Shown here piece by piece: positions 42,570 through 51,473 of a DNA stretch of 64,000 nucleotides (its first letter is position 1; every line of letters starts with the position of its first letter). Position numbers and translations under genes: made by a program. Source of the DNA: Nanobdellota archaeon (GTDB lineage Archaea > Nanobdellota > Nanobdellia > Parvarchaeales > Parvarchaeaceae); contig JAKASS010000001.1 in NCBI GenBank assembly GCA_021818905.1, positions 1-64,000 of the forward strand, written 5' to 3'. The notes beneath the pieces were generated by a model. It was not told the origin of the DNA. It saw only the letters and a list, made by a program, of their open reading frames with translations, and ran no database searches.

Positions 42570-43280
42570 ATGAAAGAGAAAAACCTGCCTAAAAGATTAA
42601 GGGAGTATCTGGATGATGACGAAGACGTAGAGTCGTCCTACAAAAACTACTACGCTACGAATAAAAGACTGATACAACTAGGGCGAGGAGGTTTTAGCGA
42701 GGTTGAATATCAGCATATAACTGCGATAAATTATGATAGTGCCCTGCTAAGGCCGTTGTTCGCGGCAGGAATCATTATACTTATAGCAGGAATAACCGAT
42801 TTCCTACTCTACAAAGGCGAGGTATTGGGAATTTGTGGGGCAATTGTTATAGCGCTGGCTTTCACGATTAGGATTAAGCGTTACCGAGTGCGAACATCCG
42901 GCGACCAAAACTTTGACGTATATGGTCAAAACCGGGATAGCGCGGCGTTCCTTAGAGTGATAAGAGAACATTCCGCTCCACAAAAGCCTGTTGTGGTTGT
43001 ACAGAAGAGATACTACAGCGGAGCCAAGGACGGATACCAGCAAAAATTCAACGAACAAAAAGCTAAAAAAATAATGTTAAAATATCTGGCCGTCTCAAAT
43101 GAGCACGTCATGAAGATGGATGAGATTGCATTCGTAAAAGACGAAGGCATTTGGCGTTTCTTTGTAGAACTTGGCGGTGTCTACAAACAGATAGACATAG
43201 ACAATAACGGCGACATTGTCAAAGATGAAGAATTCGATACTATAGAGGAATATAGAAAGAAGCTTCAGTATCTTGGTTAA
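42570..43280 (+). CDS. PH-like domain membrane protein
   Basis: From ATG 42570 there are 236 residues. An N-terminal region (YYATNKRLIQLGRGGFSEVE, then YQHITAINYDS) looks like a bacterial-type PH domain, followed by two closely spaced membrane helices and a cytoplasmic C-terminal domain ending DTIEEYRKKLQYLG. A short linker is Lys/Gln/Tyr-rich. Role unknown, possibly membrane organisation or signalling. It follows tRNA-Glu by 12 bases and may be read from the tRNA promoter. Confidence 0.6.
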   Translation: MKEKNLPKRLREYLDDDEDVESSYKNYYATNKRLIQLGRGGFSEVEYQHITAINYDSALLRPLFAAGIIILIAGITDFLLYKGEVLGICGAIVIALAFTIRIKRYRVRTSGDQNFDVYGQNRDSAAFLRVIREHSAPQKPVVVVQKRYYSGAKDGYQQKFNEQKAKKIMLKYLAVSNEHVMKMDEIAFVKDEGIWRFFVELGGVYKQIDIDNNGDIVKDEEFDTIEEYRKKLQYLG

Positions 43281-43325
43281 AATTCGACGCAATAATATTA
43301 CGGTCTTGCCTCTGATAAATATCAA

Positions 43326-43529
43326 TTAACTTAGCCCGTATTTTTTCTTTATCTTGTGCACCTTCGGAGCTATGACCATCATGCAGTATGGCTGGTGGGG
43401 GTGTTTTTTATAATAGCTCTGATGATGTTCCTCCGCCGGATAAAATACCTCAAATTTTTCCACTTCCGTGACTATCGGCTTTTCAAAGCTAGTACGTAGC
43501 TGCTTGATGGTCTCACTTTTGCTTTCCAC
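43326..43529 (-). pseudogene. Methionine sulfoxide reductase A, C-terminal fragment
   Basis: From GTG 43529 about 67 residues match the end of MsrA: FEKPIVTEVEKFEVFYPAEE, then HHQSYYKKHPHQPYC and a final VIAPKVHKIKKKYG. The N-terminal two thirds with the catalytic GCFW motif are missing. The frame opens within the end of msrB, upstream on the same strand, and can be read back a few codons (AREIK). It looks like the result of an internal deletion that joined msrB to the tail of msrA. It cannot have MsrA activity. Confidence 0.75.
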
Positions 43530-43899
43530 TTTTATTTCCCTTGCTAGGTATAAACTCCAAAGATATAGAATTTACGCAATGTCTTACGTTTTTCTTTGCG
43601 AACCCTTCGCCCTTAAAAACATGGCCTAGATGTGCACCGCGCCTAGCACACTGTATTTCGACCGCCATAGCCCTCAAATCTGGAACTCTTTTCACTGCGC
43701 CTTTTATTTCATCGTCAAAGGCTGGCTAGCCGCACTTCGCATCGAACTTATCTTCCGACCTATAAAGTGGCACGCCGCACCTCTTGCAGACGTATATGCC
43801 TGTCCCGAAATCGTTGTCATATTTGCCGGTAAACGGTGCCTCGGTCCCTCCAAAGACTATTACCCCCTCTTCTTCCTGCGTCAACTTTCTCTGTTTCAT
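43513..43899 (-). pseudogene. Methionine sulfoxide reductase B with an in-frame TAG
   Basis: From ATG 43899 the frame encodes MsrB: TEAPFTGKYDNDFGTGIYVC, KRCGVPLYRSEDKFDAKCG, a TAG at 43726-43728, then PAFDDEIKGAVKRVPD, ARRGAHLGHVF and the catalytic-site RHCVNSISLEFIP. The family normally has CGWPxF, so the TAG stands exactly at the conserved Trp; TGG to TAG is a single change. Apart from this, all zinc and catalytic cysteines and the CVNS motif remain. It is either a young pseudogene, an assembly error or a readthrough case. The MsrA remnant overlaps its end. Confidence 0.8.
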
Positions 43900-43951
43900 A
43901 CGTTGATTATAAATAAGAACTTAAAGCGATTTAATTAAGACCTAATTTTCT

Positions 43952-44155
43952 TTAAACCGAACGCACATCGTAAAGAGAAGTTTTCTTGCAGTCTGGGCAT
44001 CTTAACAGCCTCTTCCTGCCCAAAAACTGCACGTCCGGCAAAAGTTTCTCGCCGTCTTTTGTCGTTATGTGGCTGCCTAGCTTGTTCATCCACGGGATGA
44101 ATTTATAGGAGAAACTAGAACCGCATTTCGGGCATTTCAGTTTAAGCTCCGGCAT
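43952..44155 (-). CDS. Small zinc-ribbon protein
   Basis: The 67-residue protein has two CxxC pairs (CPKCGS near residue 8 and CPDCKKT near 53) separated by a basic, aromatic stretch. This forms a zinc ribbon of the kind seen in archaeal ribosome- or transcription-associated proteins. The family is not recognised. It stands between the decayed msr genes and a pilin gene. Confidence 0.6.
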   Translation of the reverse strand: MPELKLKCPKCGSSFSYKFIPWMNKLGSHITTKDGEKLLPDVQFLGRKRLLRCPDCKKTSLYDVRSV

Positions 44156-44241
44156 TTACTGATTAATAAGCTGAAGTATAAATAACATTTAAAAAAGAAA
44201 GCGCCTTCAAAATAAAACGAAGGCTAAAAATAAAATTAATT

Positions 44242-44715
44242 TTATGTGCTTGCTGTTCCTGTTACTGTACCCGGTGTCACGAAAGTACCACTAGTTGTGG
44301 TATATGTGACCGTGACGCTTGCACTGTAGCGAGCGCCGGCTGTAGCGCAGTCACCGTGAGTACCCCAGTTTAACGTCACTGAACCACCGCTTATGGCTAC
44401 TCCAGTAGTTGGAGCGAGCGACGTCTCATTACCGTTGCTGTGCAGTCCAGTTATACCTGTCGAAGTCGTTACGTTCGCAAAATCAACTGTAACCGGCGCT
44501 CCGGCATCGTTACCTAGCTGGACTACTAATCCACTTGGGCCACAAGATTGCGACAATGTTACGAATGGAGCAAACCCGGTCGCTGTCGGACCTACGCTGC
44601 TCGATGGGCTAAAGATTCCCAGCGAAAACAGGACAGCAGCTACGATTACTATGATTAATATGGCCCAACCATATGTCATCATGTATTCCAAAGCCGACTG
44701 TGCTTTTGCTTTCAT
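44242..44715 (-). CDS. Type IV pilin/archaellin-like protein
   Basis: The 157-residue protein begins KAKAQSALEYMMTYGWAILI, the class III signal and hydrophobic helix typical of archaeal pilins, with Ala-Gln at the predicted cleavage site. The mature part is Thr/Ser/Gly/Val-rich and low in charge, as for surface filament subunits. It is probably a major pilin. A single-gene unit with the start preceded by AT-rich DNA; not adjacent to pilus assembly ATPase genes in this window. Confidence 0.8.
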   Translation of the reverse strand: MKAKAQSALEYMMTYGWAILIIVIVAAVLFSLGIFSPSSSVGPTATGFAPFVTLSQSCGPSGLVVQLGNDAGAPVTVDFANVTTSTGITGLHSNGNETSLAPTTGVAISGGSVTLNWGTHGDCATAGARYSASVTVTYTTTSGTFVTPGTVTGTAST

Positions 44716-44789
44716 AAAGATACTACTGACTTAATATATTTAAACACTGTGCCTAAAAAGAAGCCACTACGTCTTAGTTACTAAAAACT

Positions 44790-45482
44790 CTAAGTCTTAG
44801 AAAACGGGAGCGAAACGTGTATTGCGCTATTCAGGTTTTCCTGCGCATAGAACTGGTAGGTCCCGGTAGGCAATGCTTCTATTTTTGAGAGACTGCTATA
44901 GTTAAAGCCTTTCCCGGATTCGTTATCGCTAAGAAGAGTCGCGATGCCATTTGCATATACAAGGTATAAGCTGACTTTCCCAGAAAATCCGCCGCCATAT
45001 ATCGTCAAAGGATAAGCACTGTTGTTCAGGATAAGGGGTTCTGAGTAATCCCCATACAGGTACGCAAGTTCCAGCGTGCTATTTTCGTTTTGGTACGCTG
45101 CAAGGTTGGAAAGCCCGAAAGTCTCGTTTGCCGTTGCCCTGGTATCTGCGCCGCAAGATACCACGTTCGTATTGGCGACCAAGGCGGACACGGGCTTCCC
45201 ATCGGTACCGACTAACTCTATCACGACTATGCCATTTGATACGCTTATGTTGTAGGACGCCTGCTTTGTGTTGTTAAGCAGAGGGATATACTGTATCGAG
45301 GAAAAGCCATTGGAAGAAGAGACCGTATTTATGCCTAATGCTATCTGGTTGCATACGCTGCTCATAGTTACCGCGCTGGAGTTCGTGTTTAAGAAACTTG
45401 AGAAGAAAATCACAAGGAAAGCGACTATTATTAATATAAAACTAACGTCTATAACTAATTCTATCGAGAATTGTCCACGCAT
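44790..45482 (-). CDS. Pilin-like membrane-anchored protein
   Basis: The 230-residue protein begins MRGQFSIELVIDVSFILIIV, with Gly-Gln after a short basic start and one hydrophobic helix. The mature domain is Ser/Asn/Tyr-rich with a few cysteines and an NNTKQ/NESG-type pattern. It is upstream of and co-oriented with the pilin at 44242-44715 and may be a minor pilin or anchoring subunit of the same structure. Confidence 0.65.
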   Translation of the reverse strand: MRGQFSIELVIDVSFILIIVAFLVIFFSSFLNTNSSAVTMSSVCNQIALGINTVSSSNGFSSIQYIPLLNNTKQASYNISVSNGIVVIELVGTDGKPVSALVANTNVVSCGADTRATANETFGLSNLAAYQNENSTLELAYLYGDYSEPLILNNSAYPLTIYGGGFSGKVSLYLVYANGIATLLSDNESGKGFNYSSLSKIEALPTGTYQFYAQENLNSAIHVSLPFSKT

Positions 45483-45549
45483 AGAATATTCTAAAATAAC
45501 ATAGTATTAATATGAAGTGTAATCCGTATATGTTATTGATAATCCGTTT

Positions 45550-46338
45550 ATGGCGCCCAGCACTACAGAACCAAATCTTGAGGAGATATTATCCACCAAC
45601 CTAGTCCAGGCTAACGGCGGCGCAGCTCTAAAACACAAGTTAATGCAGCTGTCGGTTTTCGCTTACCTTGAAAAGACCAAAGACGTTGAATGCGTGGAGA
45701 TGGAGCTCCCCTTAAAATACGTCGGCCCGCAGACGCTATACAAGCTGACCAGCAAGAAGAAACTAAACAAGAAAGCCAGGAAGAAACTGGAAAGACGACG
45801 CACCAGCAGCCAAGGGATTTCAAACTGGCCGGTGGACGTAGCGGTAGTCTACAGAGAAGGAAATAGAAAGATCTGCGAGCTGATAGAAGTCGAGACCATA
45901 AACATGGTAGAATTCTGGGAATGCCTGGAAAGCATTACTATGAAGACCCAGAAAGTAGAAGAAATAAGCCGAAACAAGCAGCTAAACTGGATATTGCAGG
46001 GCGTCGATGAGATAAGATTCTCCCTTGCAATGAATGCAAGTGGACTTGATGACGCAACGACCCAATACCTTACGGGTGAATTCAAAAAGAGATTTGGAGG
46101 GATGCCAAACAACAGCGAAGTAAGGGCCCACAGTATATACCTCTTAAAAGAAAACATCTACGGATATTGCCCGAAGGACCTGAACTCGCTGATGCTTGAC
46201 AACCTTACTCCTGGCTACAGCATGAGGGACGATTATAAAGTGCCACTGAAATCCATAGTGACCGACACGTACAAGAGGATAAGAAGCCTTAGCCTGCCAG
46301 AACTGGAAAAACTCTACAAAGTAAACCCGCTTGCTTAG
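45550..46338 (+). CDS. Possible PD-(D/E)XK nuclease-like protein
   Basis: The 262-residue protein is soluble. A central segment, PVDVAVVYREGNRKICELIE followed by VETI, resembles a restriction-endonuclease-like core (Asp, then Glu-x-x-x-x), although the last position expected to be Lys is Thr. A basic stretch KKKLNKKARKKLERRRT precedes it, consistent with nucleic acid binding. No family recognised. It is transcribed alone, 70 bases upstream of secF. Confidence 0.4.
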   Translation: MAPSTTEPNLEEILSTNLVQANGGAALKHKLMQLSVFAYLEKTKDVECVEMELPLKYVGPQTLYKLTSKKKLNKKARKKLERRRTSSQGISNWPVDVAVVYREGNRKICELIEVETINMVEFWECLESITMKTQKVEEISRNKQLNWILQGVDEIRFSLAMNASGLDDATTQYLTGEFKKRFGGMPNNSEVRAHSIYLLKENIYGYCPKDLNSLMLDNLTPGYSMRDDYKVPLKSIVTDTYKRIRSLSLPELEKLYKVNPLA

Positions 46339-46408
46339 ATTTTTGTCGGTTTATGGCGCGTTCTTAAAACTTTTTAATACTATAAAAACATCGGATTTAT
46401 AGACATTT

Positions 46409-47359
46409 ATGCAACCAGTAAGAAAAACCCTCAACGGGGCCATAGACAAAATAGTCGACTATTATCTAAAAAACTATAAGAAAATGGTCTTTATACCGAT
46501 AGCCTTCATAATAGTTTTTGCCGCTTCTATAGGTTATTACTACCACATGCATGGCGAGTTGGTAAATGAAGACATAACCCTCGCGGGGGGAATATCTCTT
46601 TCGATAAACACCAATATAAGCATATCGCCCAGTTTTCTTGCCAGTAACCTTTCGACGGCTTTAAACACGCCGGTGTCCATCTCCGTCCTGCATTCACAAT
46701 TTTCAAATGCGATAACCGGGTATACGCTAACCGCTGGAAGTAGCGTGAATGCTACCAGGCTAACAAACGCTGCCGCTACGGTATTTGGCATAAAATTGAC
46801 CGCCGCAAATTCGAACGTAGACTATGTAAGCGCACAGATAGCACAGGGTTCACTATATGATTCGATAATACTTTTGGGAGTAGCCTTCGTACTTGTCGCT
46901 GTAGTATCACTTTTCTATTTCAGGAACCCCTCTCAGGCGTTCTCAAATGTACTTAGCATAGTCTGCGACATAATAAACGTCGTGGGCGTGCTTGATCTTC
47001 TTGGTATAAGTTTCTCGACTGCGTCTATAGCCGGCATACTCATGATAATGGGCTACTCCGCCGACAGGAATATAATACTGGCGACGAATATCCTGAAAAG
47101 AAGTGAAGCGAGCATGAAGTACAGGCTTGTTCACACTATAAAGACTTCGCTTACTATGGATGCTGCGGCGTTCATAACTTTTATGGTGCTTTTCTTTGGC
47201 ACCACTAATGCAACTATACAGCAGATCGCGATAATACTTATCTTCGGGGTAATATTTGACGACTTTACTGTATGGATACTTAATGGTTCGATACAGCTTT
47301 CTGGTATCGGCTACAAAGAAGAGGAAGTTCCAAAACCTGAACAGACAAGGGCTGTATGA
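46409..47359 (+). CDS. secF: Protein-export membrane protein SecF
   Basis: This 316-residue protein has one N-terminal and five C-terminal membrane helices with a periplasmic-side domain between. Key segments are LAGGISLSINTN, the FYFRNPSQAFSN loop and IAGILMIMGYSADRNIILATN with the conserved Asp-Arg-Asn pattern. SecF-SecD uses the proton gradient to pull proteins across the membrane after SecY. Its stop overlaps the SecD start by four bases (ATGA), and SecF is first, the archaeal order. Confidence 0.92.
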   Translation: MQPVRKTLNGAIDKIVDYYLKNYKKMVFIPIAFIIVFAASIGYYYHMHGELVNEDITLAGGISLSINTNISISPSFLASNLSTALNTPVSISVLHSQFSNAITGYTLTAGSSVNATRLTNAAATVFGIKLTAANSNVDYVSAQIAQGSLYDSIILLGVAFVLVAVVSLFYFRNPSQAFSNVLSIVCDIINVVGVLDLLGISFSTASIAGILMIMGYSADRNIILATNILKRSEASMKYRLVHTIKTSLTMDAAAFITFMVLFFGTTNATIQQIAIILIFGVIFDDFTVWILNGSIQLSGIGYKEEEVPKPEQTRAV

Positions 47360-48942
47360 ACAAGGCTAAATCATTGTTGATGGACTGGAGAGTTATAATA
47401 ATGCTTATCGCGATAGTGATAGCCGTTCTTGCGATACAGCCGAACATACTAAACGTAAGCGGCGCGCAGGTGATTTATTTATCTTCAAGCTCGTATCTAG
47501 GTAATTTAAGCGCTGTCGGCTCGACCACTTTTAGTTCCGGTTCGATAGTAACAGCGATAAACGGGATCCGCATCGGCAATGCACAGCAGTTTTACTCCGC
47601 ATTAAATCTTGCAGCAAAAGTAAATTCTACTGTGACTATAGACTATGAAAATGAGGTGTTTCCTTATGTTTACACGAGCTCAAGCGTCATCGTGCCCGTA
47701 ACTACGACCGCCCCGCTAAATTCTAGTCTAATAGAAGCAGAGGATGTGCCATCGACTAACCTTGTCTATGGTCTTGATATAATAGGTGGTACGGAAATAA
47801 CAGTCGTGCCAAACATCACGCAATCAAGTACAAATACTACGTTGATAGATAACTTGCAGACAGTCCTGCAAACAAGACTTAATACTTTCGGATTGAGCGG
47901 CATTTCTGTGGGGGTCATCCAGACGCTTTCGCAAGGTTCTTACATACTAGTTAGCATGCCAAATGTCGGGGAAAGCCAGGCTCTATCACTGATACAAAGC
48001 CAGGGGATATTCTATGCTACTGTCGGTAACTTTACGGTATTCAATAGTACGAATAAAAGTGAGGGTATACTCACGGTGTGCCTTACCTCAAGCTGCCCTT
48101 ATGGTGGAGAAACTTTGCCTACCTTAAGCAGCGGTTCCTACCAGTTTAACTTCGGCATCCAACTTACCAAGCAGTCCGCAACAAATTTCGCAGAATCTAC
48201 GAAGAACCTTTCTGTCAGCGGAACGTATCTTAGCAAACCAATAGTTCTTTACTTAAATGGAAGACAGATTTCTTCCCTGTCTATATCTTCCAATCTTAAA
48301 GGCCAGGCGGAACAGACTATAACGATAAGCGGTTCAGCTTCGACTTACCAACAGGCGCTTACTCAGATGAAAACCTTACAATCCGTATTTGAAAGCGGGA
48401 GTTTACCTACTCCTATAAAAATAATATCTATCCAATCTGTATCATCGACTACAGGCAGTCAGTTCATAAACGAGATATATATATTGCTCTTCGCGGCTTT
48501 TGTGGCTGTGGCCGTAGTCGTCTTCTTGCGGTATAAAGATTATAGGATTGCTTCTTTGATACTGGGCACCAGCGTAGCCGAAATAGTAATTGTAATCGGG
48601 CTAGCTGCACTAATACACTGGACCCTAGACATACCAAGCATAGCCGGGATTATAGCCAGCATCGGCATATCCGTAGACGACCAGATAATAATAACGGACG
48701 AAATAATAAGGGGCGCATCACAAGCAGAGTTCACTGCGGTGAAGAAAAGAGTTAAGAGGGCGTTCTTCATAATATTTGTATCGTTCTTCTCGTTTGCCGC
48801 GATAATGTTCCCGTTGCTTTTCTCTACTGCGAGCCTTTTCACGGGATTCGCTTTGACGACTATACTTGCTTCGCTTATAGGCCTTTTGATAACGAGACCG
48901 TCCTATGCACAAATGATCGGTAAAATAAAAGGCACGGCATAG
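47356..48942 (+). CDS. secD: Protein-export membrane protein SecD
   Basis: The 528-residue protein has an N-terminal helix, a PDZ-like stretch (GSIVTAINGIRIGNAQQFY), the large extracytoplasmic domain containing LVYGLDIIGGTEITVV, and five C-terminal helices with SIAGIIASIGISVDDQIIIT and the catalytically important Asp residues. It partners SecF. The stop is one base from the start of the following GalT-like gene. The PDZ-like portion is a variation I do not recall from well-studied SecD. Confidence 0.92.
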   Translation: MNKAKSLLMDWRVIIMLIAIVIAVLAIQPNILNVSGAQVIYLSSSSYLGNLSAVGSTTFSSGSIVTAINGIRIGNAQQFYSALNLAAKVNSTVTIDYENEVFPYVYTSSSVIVPVTTTAPLNSSLIEAEDVPSTNLVYGLDIIGGTEITVVPNITQSSTNTTLIDNLQTVLQTRLNTFGLSGISVGVIQTLSQGSYILVSMPNVGESQALSLIQSQGIFYATVGNFTVFNSTNKSEGILTVCLTSSCPYGGETLPTLSSGSYQFNFGIQLTKQSATNFAESTKNLSVSGTYLSKPIVLYLNGRQISSLSISSNLKGQAEQTITISGSASTYQQALTQMKTLQSVFESGSLPTPIKIISIQSVSSTTGSQFINEIYILLFAAFVAVAVVVFLRYKDYRIASLILGTSVAEIVIVIGLAALIHWTLDIPSIAGIIASIGISVDDQIIITDEIIRGASQAEFTAVKKRVKRAFFIIFVSFFSFAAIMFPLLFSTASLFTGFALTTILASLIGLLITRPSYAQMIGKIKGTA

Positions 48943-48943
48943 T

Positions 48944-49738
48944 ATGATTAATGAGTTTAGATTAGATCCAGAGTCCCTTTCGTTTACGCTTATAACGAAC
49001 AAAGTCGAAGGGTGCAAAGCCTGCAAGGAAAAAGGAAAAGATATAGTGTCTATGCCTTTTAGGCGCGACCGTGTCAGAGTATATGAGATAAAAGACGACG
49101 TACAACCATCAAAGTACGAGTTAAGTGGCGAATTTTTCAAAAGCTCGCCTGCGGATGGATACGAGGAAGTTATAGCAGACAGCGAGCTGCACGAGAACAA
49201 ATTCAAAACTTACACAGTAGAAGAAATAGAAGAATTCCTGATTTTAATAAAAGACAGGCTAGATTCACTTGCTAGATATGATCTTGGAAAAAACGTTATA
49301 ATAACCCGAGCACCTGAAGAGCACGGATATTTCGATCTGTTGATGCTCCCCGTCCCTAGAAAAGAGACAAAAGAATGCTTCGAGTGCGGATCCATAAAGA
49401 ATGCTGACAATAGGGAGATCTACAATACCGAAAACTTTCTTGCTTATGTGCCTTTTGCGCCGAGATTTGACTTTGAGATAGCCATAGCTCCAAAAAGACA
49501 CATCGGTTTTAACCAGTGCGACCCTATGCTTTTATTTGACCTTGCCGGGATAATCAAAAAATTCTCTGGGCTAAGCGAAAAAGAAATAACTTGGGCTATA
49601 CTGCAAAGCGGGCATGGACACTTTAAATTGAAACTTTTCGTGGGCAAAATAGATCCATATGAGATACTAGACGTAAAAAGAACGATTATTAATCCTGACC
49701 TCCTTGCTAAGGAAATACGCGATACAAAGAAGTTATGA
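48944..49738 (+). CDS. GalT/HIT-like protein lacking the HPH active site
   Basis: The 264-residue protein follows the GalT fold: CKACKEKGK near the start, GYEEVIADSELHENKF, CFECGS, ENFLAYVPFAPRFDFEIAIA and PKRHIGF. Where GalT has HPHTQ, this has EEHGYFDLLMLP, so the nucleotidyl-accepting histidines are absent. The zinc-type cysteine pairs remain. It is probably a binding or scaffold relative rather than an active transferase. It is coupled to secD (one-base gap) and overlaps the next secreted-protein gene by four bases. Confidence 0.65.
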   Translation: MINEFRLDPESLSFTLITNKVEGCKACKEKGKDIVSMPFRRDRVRVYEIKDDVQPSKYELSGEFFKSSPADGYEEVIADSELHENKFKTYTVEEIEEFLILIKDRLDSLARYDLGKNVIITRAPEEHGYFDLLMLPVPRKETKECFECGSIKNADNREIYNTENFLAYVPFAPRFDFEIAIAPKRHIGFNQCDPMLLFDLAGIIKKFSGLSEKEITWAILQSGHGHFKLKLFVGKIDPYEILDVKRTIINPDLLAKEIRDTKKL

Positions 49739-50673
49739 AAAGCAACACAACGATATTACTGGCGGCCGTTCTAGTATTTGCCGCCGCCTTTACGATTATA
49801 CTTTATCTTTACCCTTCCATAAATACCGCTTTGGCACGAAATACAAATCAGCCTACAACTCCGACAATCTCTGCTAACCAAACTGCACTGCTAGAGTTCC
49901 TTGGTAAGTATGGTTTCGACAGCAACACTTCGCTTTCCGCTTATTACCAGGCGCCTGCGAATAACGAAATGATCATAAATTGCAATTATGGAGTTGAGCC
50001 TTTTTACTATAACGTACCCCCGCTCGTCGCTCTGGAAAACTTTACTGCGTATGAATTATATACGAATGTGAGCACAGAAGTTGGTGAATACACTCTTTGT
50101 GCTGTAGATCCTAACTTGCCGTACTGTTCTTCTATAGAGAGTTCCCTTTATAATTTTACAATGAGGTTTATGAATTATAGCGTTGCATATGGCATTTACA
50201 ATTCGACTGCTTCTACTTTATATAAAGCATATAATTCAGTAGAATCCATACCGGAAGAGTATGCTAATTCTAGTTTCTTCGCCCCATTGTACTATGACAT
50301 ATCTGTTTTGAAATCTACGGATGAAAGCAGCAAATCATCGATGATAAGTTCGCTGATAAAACTCGAGCAAATACCAGAAATAGTCTTAAATCTGCCCAAC
50401 GGCACGGTCGAAACTGACCCACTTTATCTGCCAGTCCCGTTCCAATACGAGATCTTTTATTACCCGTATAAAGTACCGTGCAATAGTTCTTTGACCATCT
50501 TCAATTTGGTATCCGATGTGAGCAACTTTGCCACGCAAACTTATTCCAATATATACTCTAGCATCGGTGCGGACGTCACAAATATCTGTATAAATGACAG
50601 CAGCAACTCGTGTACGCAGAGCGATATAAAGACCCTTAATGTATCATTTTATGTACAACGTCAAGTCTCTTAA
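49735..50673 (+). CDS. Secreted or membrane-anchored protein of unknown function
   Basis: The 312-residue protein starts MKSNTTILLAAVLVFAAAFT, a signal anchor, followed by a Pro/Thr linker and a Tyr/Asn/Ser-rich outer domain with many NxS/T sequons and six cysteines. No family recognised. It overlaps the GalT-like gene by four bases, and the next gene's start lies inside its 3' end. Its place directly after SecDF suggests a surface protein or an accessory of export. Confidence 0.55.
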   Translation: MKSNTTILLAAVLVFAAAFTIILYLYPSINTALARNTNQPTTPTISANQTALLEFLGKYGFDSNTSLSAYYQAPANNEMIINCNYGVEPFYYNVPPLVALENFTAYELYTNVSTEVGEYTLCAVDPNLPYCSSIESSLYNFTMRFMNYSVAYGIYNSTASTLYKAYNSVESIPEEYANSSFFAPLYYDISVLKSTDESSKSSMISSLIKLEQIPEIVLNLPNGTVETDPLYLPVPFQYEIFYYPYKVPCNSSLTIFNLVSDVSNFATQTYSNIYSSIGADVTNICINDSSNSCTQSDIKTLNVSFYVQRQVS

Positions 50674-51217
50674 AAAATACAAATATGTGTATATTGCGGT
50701 ACTCGTAGGATTCGCTATCCTTAGTCTTGTACTTTTGCAAGAAATCAATTCTTTAAATGCTTTTCAGTCGTGGAAGCCGACTTCTCCTCTGGTTTCTGGT
50801 GTAAGCCCATCGAATTCAACACTTTGCACTGCAAATAAATCAACTATGATATTGTTCTATGGAAATAACGGACAAAGCAGCGTAAATGAACTAAATGCTT
50901 TCGTGAATGTGACCTCCAGGTTCGCTATCACTGGATCTGCAGTCAATGGGACCTTCTATAGTCCATACTTCTGCGCTTACACTTTTAATCTGACGGCGTA
51001 CAAAATTAATTCGAGCGACATTAGCGCACCAATCACTTCTATAGACGTATTTACCTCTTTAGATCCATCGGGAAATTATCCATTCGTTTTTATCGGCGGC
51101 TTATATGCAGAATACTATAAAATCGGAGGTTTTCCCGGTGGACAGCCTGAAGCTGAACAGCAATTGTTGCAGTACATCTGCATGTCGATAAACGACGTGG
51201 CCCCCGCCTGTCAGTGA
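50651..51217 (+). CDS. Membrane-anchored protein, possibly thioredoxin-like fold
   Basis: From ATG 50651 (MYNVKSLKKYKYVYIAVLVG) the product has 188 residues: one signal anchor and an outer domain with TMILFYGNNGQSSVNELNAF and YPFVFIGGLYAEYYKIGG. The pattern strand-FYG-x3-helix and a later strand with gly-rich loop resembles a thioredoxin fold without the CxxC pair. An earlier ATG at 50639 is possible. It overlaps the preceding secreted-protein gene. Confidence 0.5.
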   Translation: MYNVKSLKKYKYVYIAVLVGFAILSLVLLQEINSLNAFQSWKPTSPLVSGVSPSNSTLCTANKSTMILFYGNNGQSSVNELNAFVNVTSRFAITGSAVNGTFYSPYFCAYTFNLTAYKINSSDISAPITSIDVFTSLDPSGNYPFVFIGGLYAEYYKIGGFPGGQPEAEQQLLQYICMSINDVAPACQ

Positions 51218-51219
51218 AT

Positions 51220-51468
51220 ATGGCAAAAAAGATAAACGATGAACTTCTTTCGGACATAATCAATACTTTGACCGACAGGAAAATGACGGGTTACCAAGTC
51301 TTTGGCGCACTTAAAGACACGCACCCGGGCATTTCAAAGCGCCTTATATACCACTATCTTTACCTGGCCTTAAAGAAAGGCGAGATTTCGGTGGACAAAG
51401 TGACTGAAGAAGGAAAATTCAGCTGGGGTAAATTTACCGAGAAGAAATATTACACGAGAATGAAATAA
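51220..51468 (+). CDS. Small winged-helix protein (PadR-like)
   Basis: From ATG 51220 (MAKKINDELLSDIINTLT) there are 82 residues; GTG 51214 is an alternative. KMTGYQVFGALKDTHPGISK and YHYLYLALKKGEISVDKV form a winged helix of PadR type. It is two bases past the preceding stop, in the SecDF operon, and could regulate it. It converges with the zinc-finger gene at 51474-51998. Confidence 0.6.
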   Translation: MAKKINDELLSDIINTLTDRKMTGYQVFGALKDTHPGISKRLIYHYLYLALKKGEISVDKVTEEGKFSWGKFTEKKYYTRMK

Positions 51469-51473
51469 ACCGA

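Noticed and set aside
43726-43728. Pyrrolysine at the TAG of msrB
   Set aside because: The TAG falls at the invariant Trp, best explained by a single TGG mutation; no pyl genes are in view.
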